This document shows positions 28,491-29,488 of a DNA stretch of 29,488 nt, piece after piece. The first letter of the stretch is position 1. Each line of letters opens with the position of its first letter. The notes under the pieces are model-generated. The model had not been told where the DNA came from. It made no database searches and worked only from the letters and a program-made list of their open reading frames with translations. The position numbers and the translations under genes were made by a program. This stretch comes from Tieghemiomyces parasiticus (Eukaryota > Kickxellomycota > Dimargaritomycetes > Dimargaritales > Dimargaritaceae). The stretch lies in assembly GCA_027575765.1 (NCBI GenBank), contig JANBPT010000583.1, forward strand, positions 1 to 29,488, in the 5' to 3' direction.

Positions 28491-29488
28491 ATGGCCCAGA
28501 GACAACAGCCTGACCAGCAGACGCTCTTCGGAGGTTGCTTAGAACTCGAAGGTACGTGCGCCTCCCGCCGACACGGGTTAGAGCTTACTGGTGCGGGTGT
28601 GGAGGCAGAGTTGCATCACTCCCCGTCGTCTCGGCGCTGGCCGCCTGGAGAAACTTGCCCGGTTTGCGCCACACCATTACTACTATAAGTTTCCTAGAAG
28701 CTCAGGGGTTGGGTCGAGAACAAAGCTACAGCCATGCCCCATTAACCAACCACTTTGTAACTTATAACGCTTCTCCCCCCCTCTAAACCGGACTCTGCCA
28801 TTATTATCATTATGATTAATGCGGTACTTACACGCCGCCTAGAAATCGACATGGACTTTTACCGTGGCGACAATCTGTGGCTGCCCTGGGGTTCTCGTGG
28901 CGTATTCGGGGGTCAGGTGGTAGCCCAGGCTCTGGTTGCTGCCACCAAGACCGTGTCCAAGCAGTATGTGGTCCACTCGCTGCACTCCTACTTCATCCTG
29001 GGCGGGGACAATTCCATGCCCATCATCTACCAGGTCGACCGGGTTCGAAATGGTAGGTTGTACTAAGGGTTGCATGATTTCTGGGTTAGAGGGAACGCGT
29101 CGTTAGTACCTTTACGAAGCAGAGGTGTAGTCACCCTCCCCGGCCGGTGCTTACCTTTCTAACTTGCTACACTCTACCCTCGCACCACTTCCATCTCTCT
29201 AACCTGTACCCCCTTCGTACTCAGGCCGTAACTTTTGTACTCGGACTGTGTCGGCCCGTCAAAAGGGCCGCACCATCTTCACCTGCACCTGCAGCTTCCA
29301 GATTCCTCGTAAAGAAGCAGCTGAGCACCAAGTAAGTAGACCCTGTCATTCCGTATCTTATGTTGCATACAAAATTCAATCGCTTGTTCTACTTACTTAC
29401 TCCCCCTTACTCTATCACCTTATTCGCACGCCTTGCCCTTCTTCGGCCACAGTACAAGATGCCTAACGTTCCTGACCCCGAAACCCTT
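28491..29488 (+). CDS. TES1: Acyl-CoA thioesterase II (ACOT8/TesB type), 5' part, four exons, truncated by window end
   Basis: Exons are 28491-28551, 28843-29052, 29225-29331 and 29453 to the window edge. Phases match at all three junctions (donors GTACGT, GTAGGT and GTAAGT), giving 138 aa so far. The N-terminal hot-dog domain is clear: FYRGDNLWLPWGSRGVFGGQ, VAQALVAATKTV, VHSLHSYFILGGD, IIYQVDRVRNGRNF, TIFTCTCSFQ, then HQYKMPNVPDPE. This is the order found in ACOT8 and E. coli TesB. The enzyme hydrolyses fatty acyl-CoA to free acid and CoA, in fungi usually in peroxisomes to support beta-oxidation. The catalytic Asp-Thr-Gln residues and any C-terminal PTS1 lie beyond the window, so activity and targeting cannot be judged. 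The start ATG is in good context (AAAAATGG). The exon 2 acceptor after CGCCTAG was chosen because it restores frame and the conserved spacing before FYRG. The ATG at 28812 lies in intron 1. Confidence 0.9.

Noticed and set aside
28812..29066. Start of the thioesterase at the ATG at 28812
   Set aside because: The exon 1 donor and the CCTAG acceptor at 28842 restore frame and the conserved spacing before FYRG, which puts this ATG in intron 1.

Overview
The window looks like nuclear DNA of a fungus. Spliceosomal introns of about 60-215 nt have GTAAGT/GTGAGT-type donors and pyrimidine-AG acceptors. The genes include an HP1-type heterochromatin protein, a mitochondrially targeted asparaginyl-tRNA synthetase, an NDUFA4-like respiratory protein, a peroxisomal-type acyl-CoA thioesterase II and a fungal-type cystathionine beta-lyase. 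Longish introns, long intergenic spaces and roughly even base composition make me lean towards an early-diverging lineage such as Zoopagomycota. That placement is a guess; nothing here fixes the species.

Layout. 1-2.8 kb: a small predicted secreted protein (948-1556, +) with a probable leader intron, then one copy of an old diverged repeat (about 1943-2133). 2.86-4.1 kb: a seven-transmembrane receptor-like protein (-). 4.1-11.4 kb: a long gene-poor tract with the second, inverted copy of the repeat (about 10738-10938) and several hairpin-forming inverted repeats. 11.4-12.6 kb: a two-exon HP1 homologue (-), rebuilt here across its intron. 12.6-15.9 kb: intergenic, ending in a pyrimidine-rich promoter for an acidic, possibly histone-binding protein (15916-16506, +). 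17.5-17.8 kb: an NDUFA4/MLRQ-like protein (-). 20.1-21.4 kb: cystathionine beta-lyase (+). 22.5-24.3 kb: mitochondrial AsnRS (-). 24.7-27.55 kb: a nine-exon gene (-) for a single-C2H2-finger, otherwise helical protein of about 522 aa that I do not recognise. 28.5 kb to the end: the first four exons of an acyl-CoA thioesterase II (+), cut by the window edge.

The genes are a mixed housekeeping and chromatin set. I see no operon-like or biosynthetic-cluster logic and no convincing new multi-gene system. The best leads are the unrecognised nine-exon C2H2/helical gene, the diverged repeat pair that keeps a shared in-frame stop, the acidic candidate histone-binding protein and the secreted orphan. 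TATA-like boxes lie 100-240 nt before most start codons. Leaders are pyrimidine-rich on the coding strand for genes on both strands. I found no rRNA, CRISPR array or convincing tRNA.
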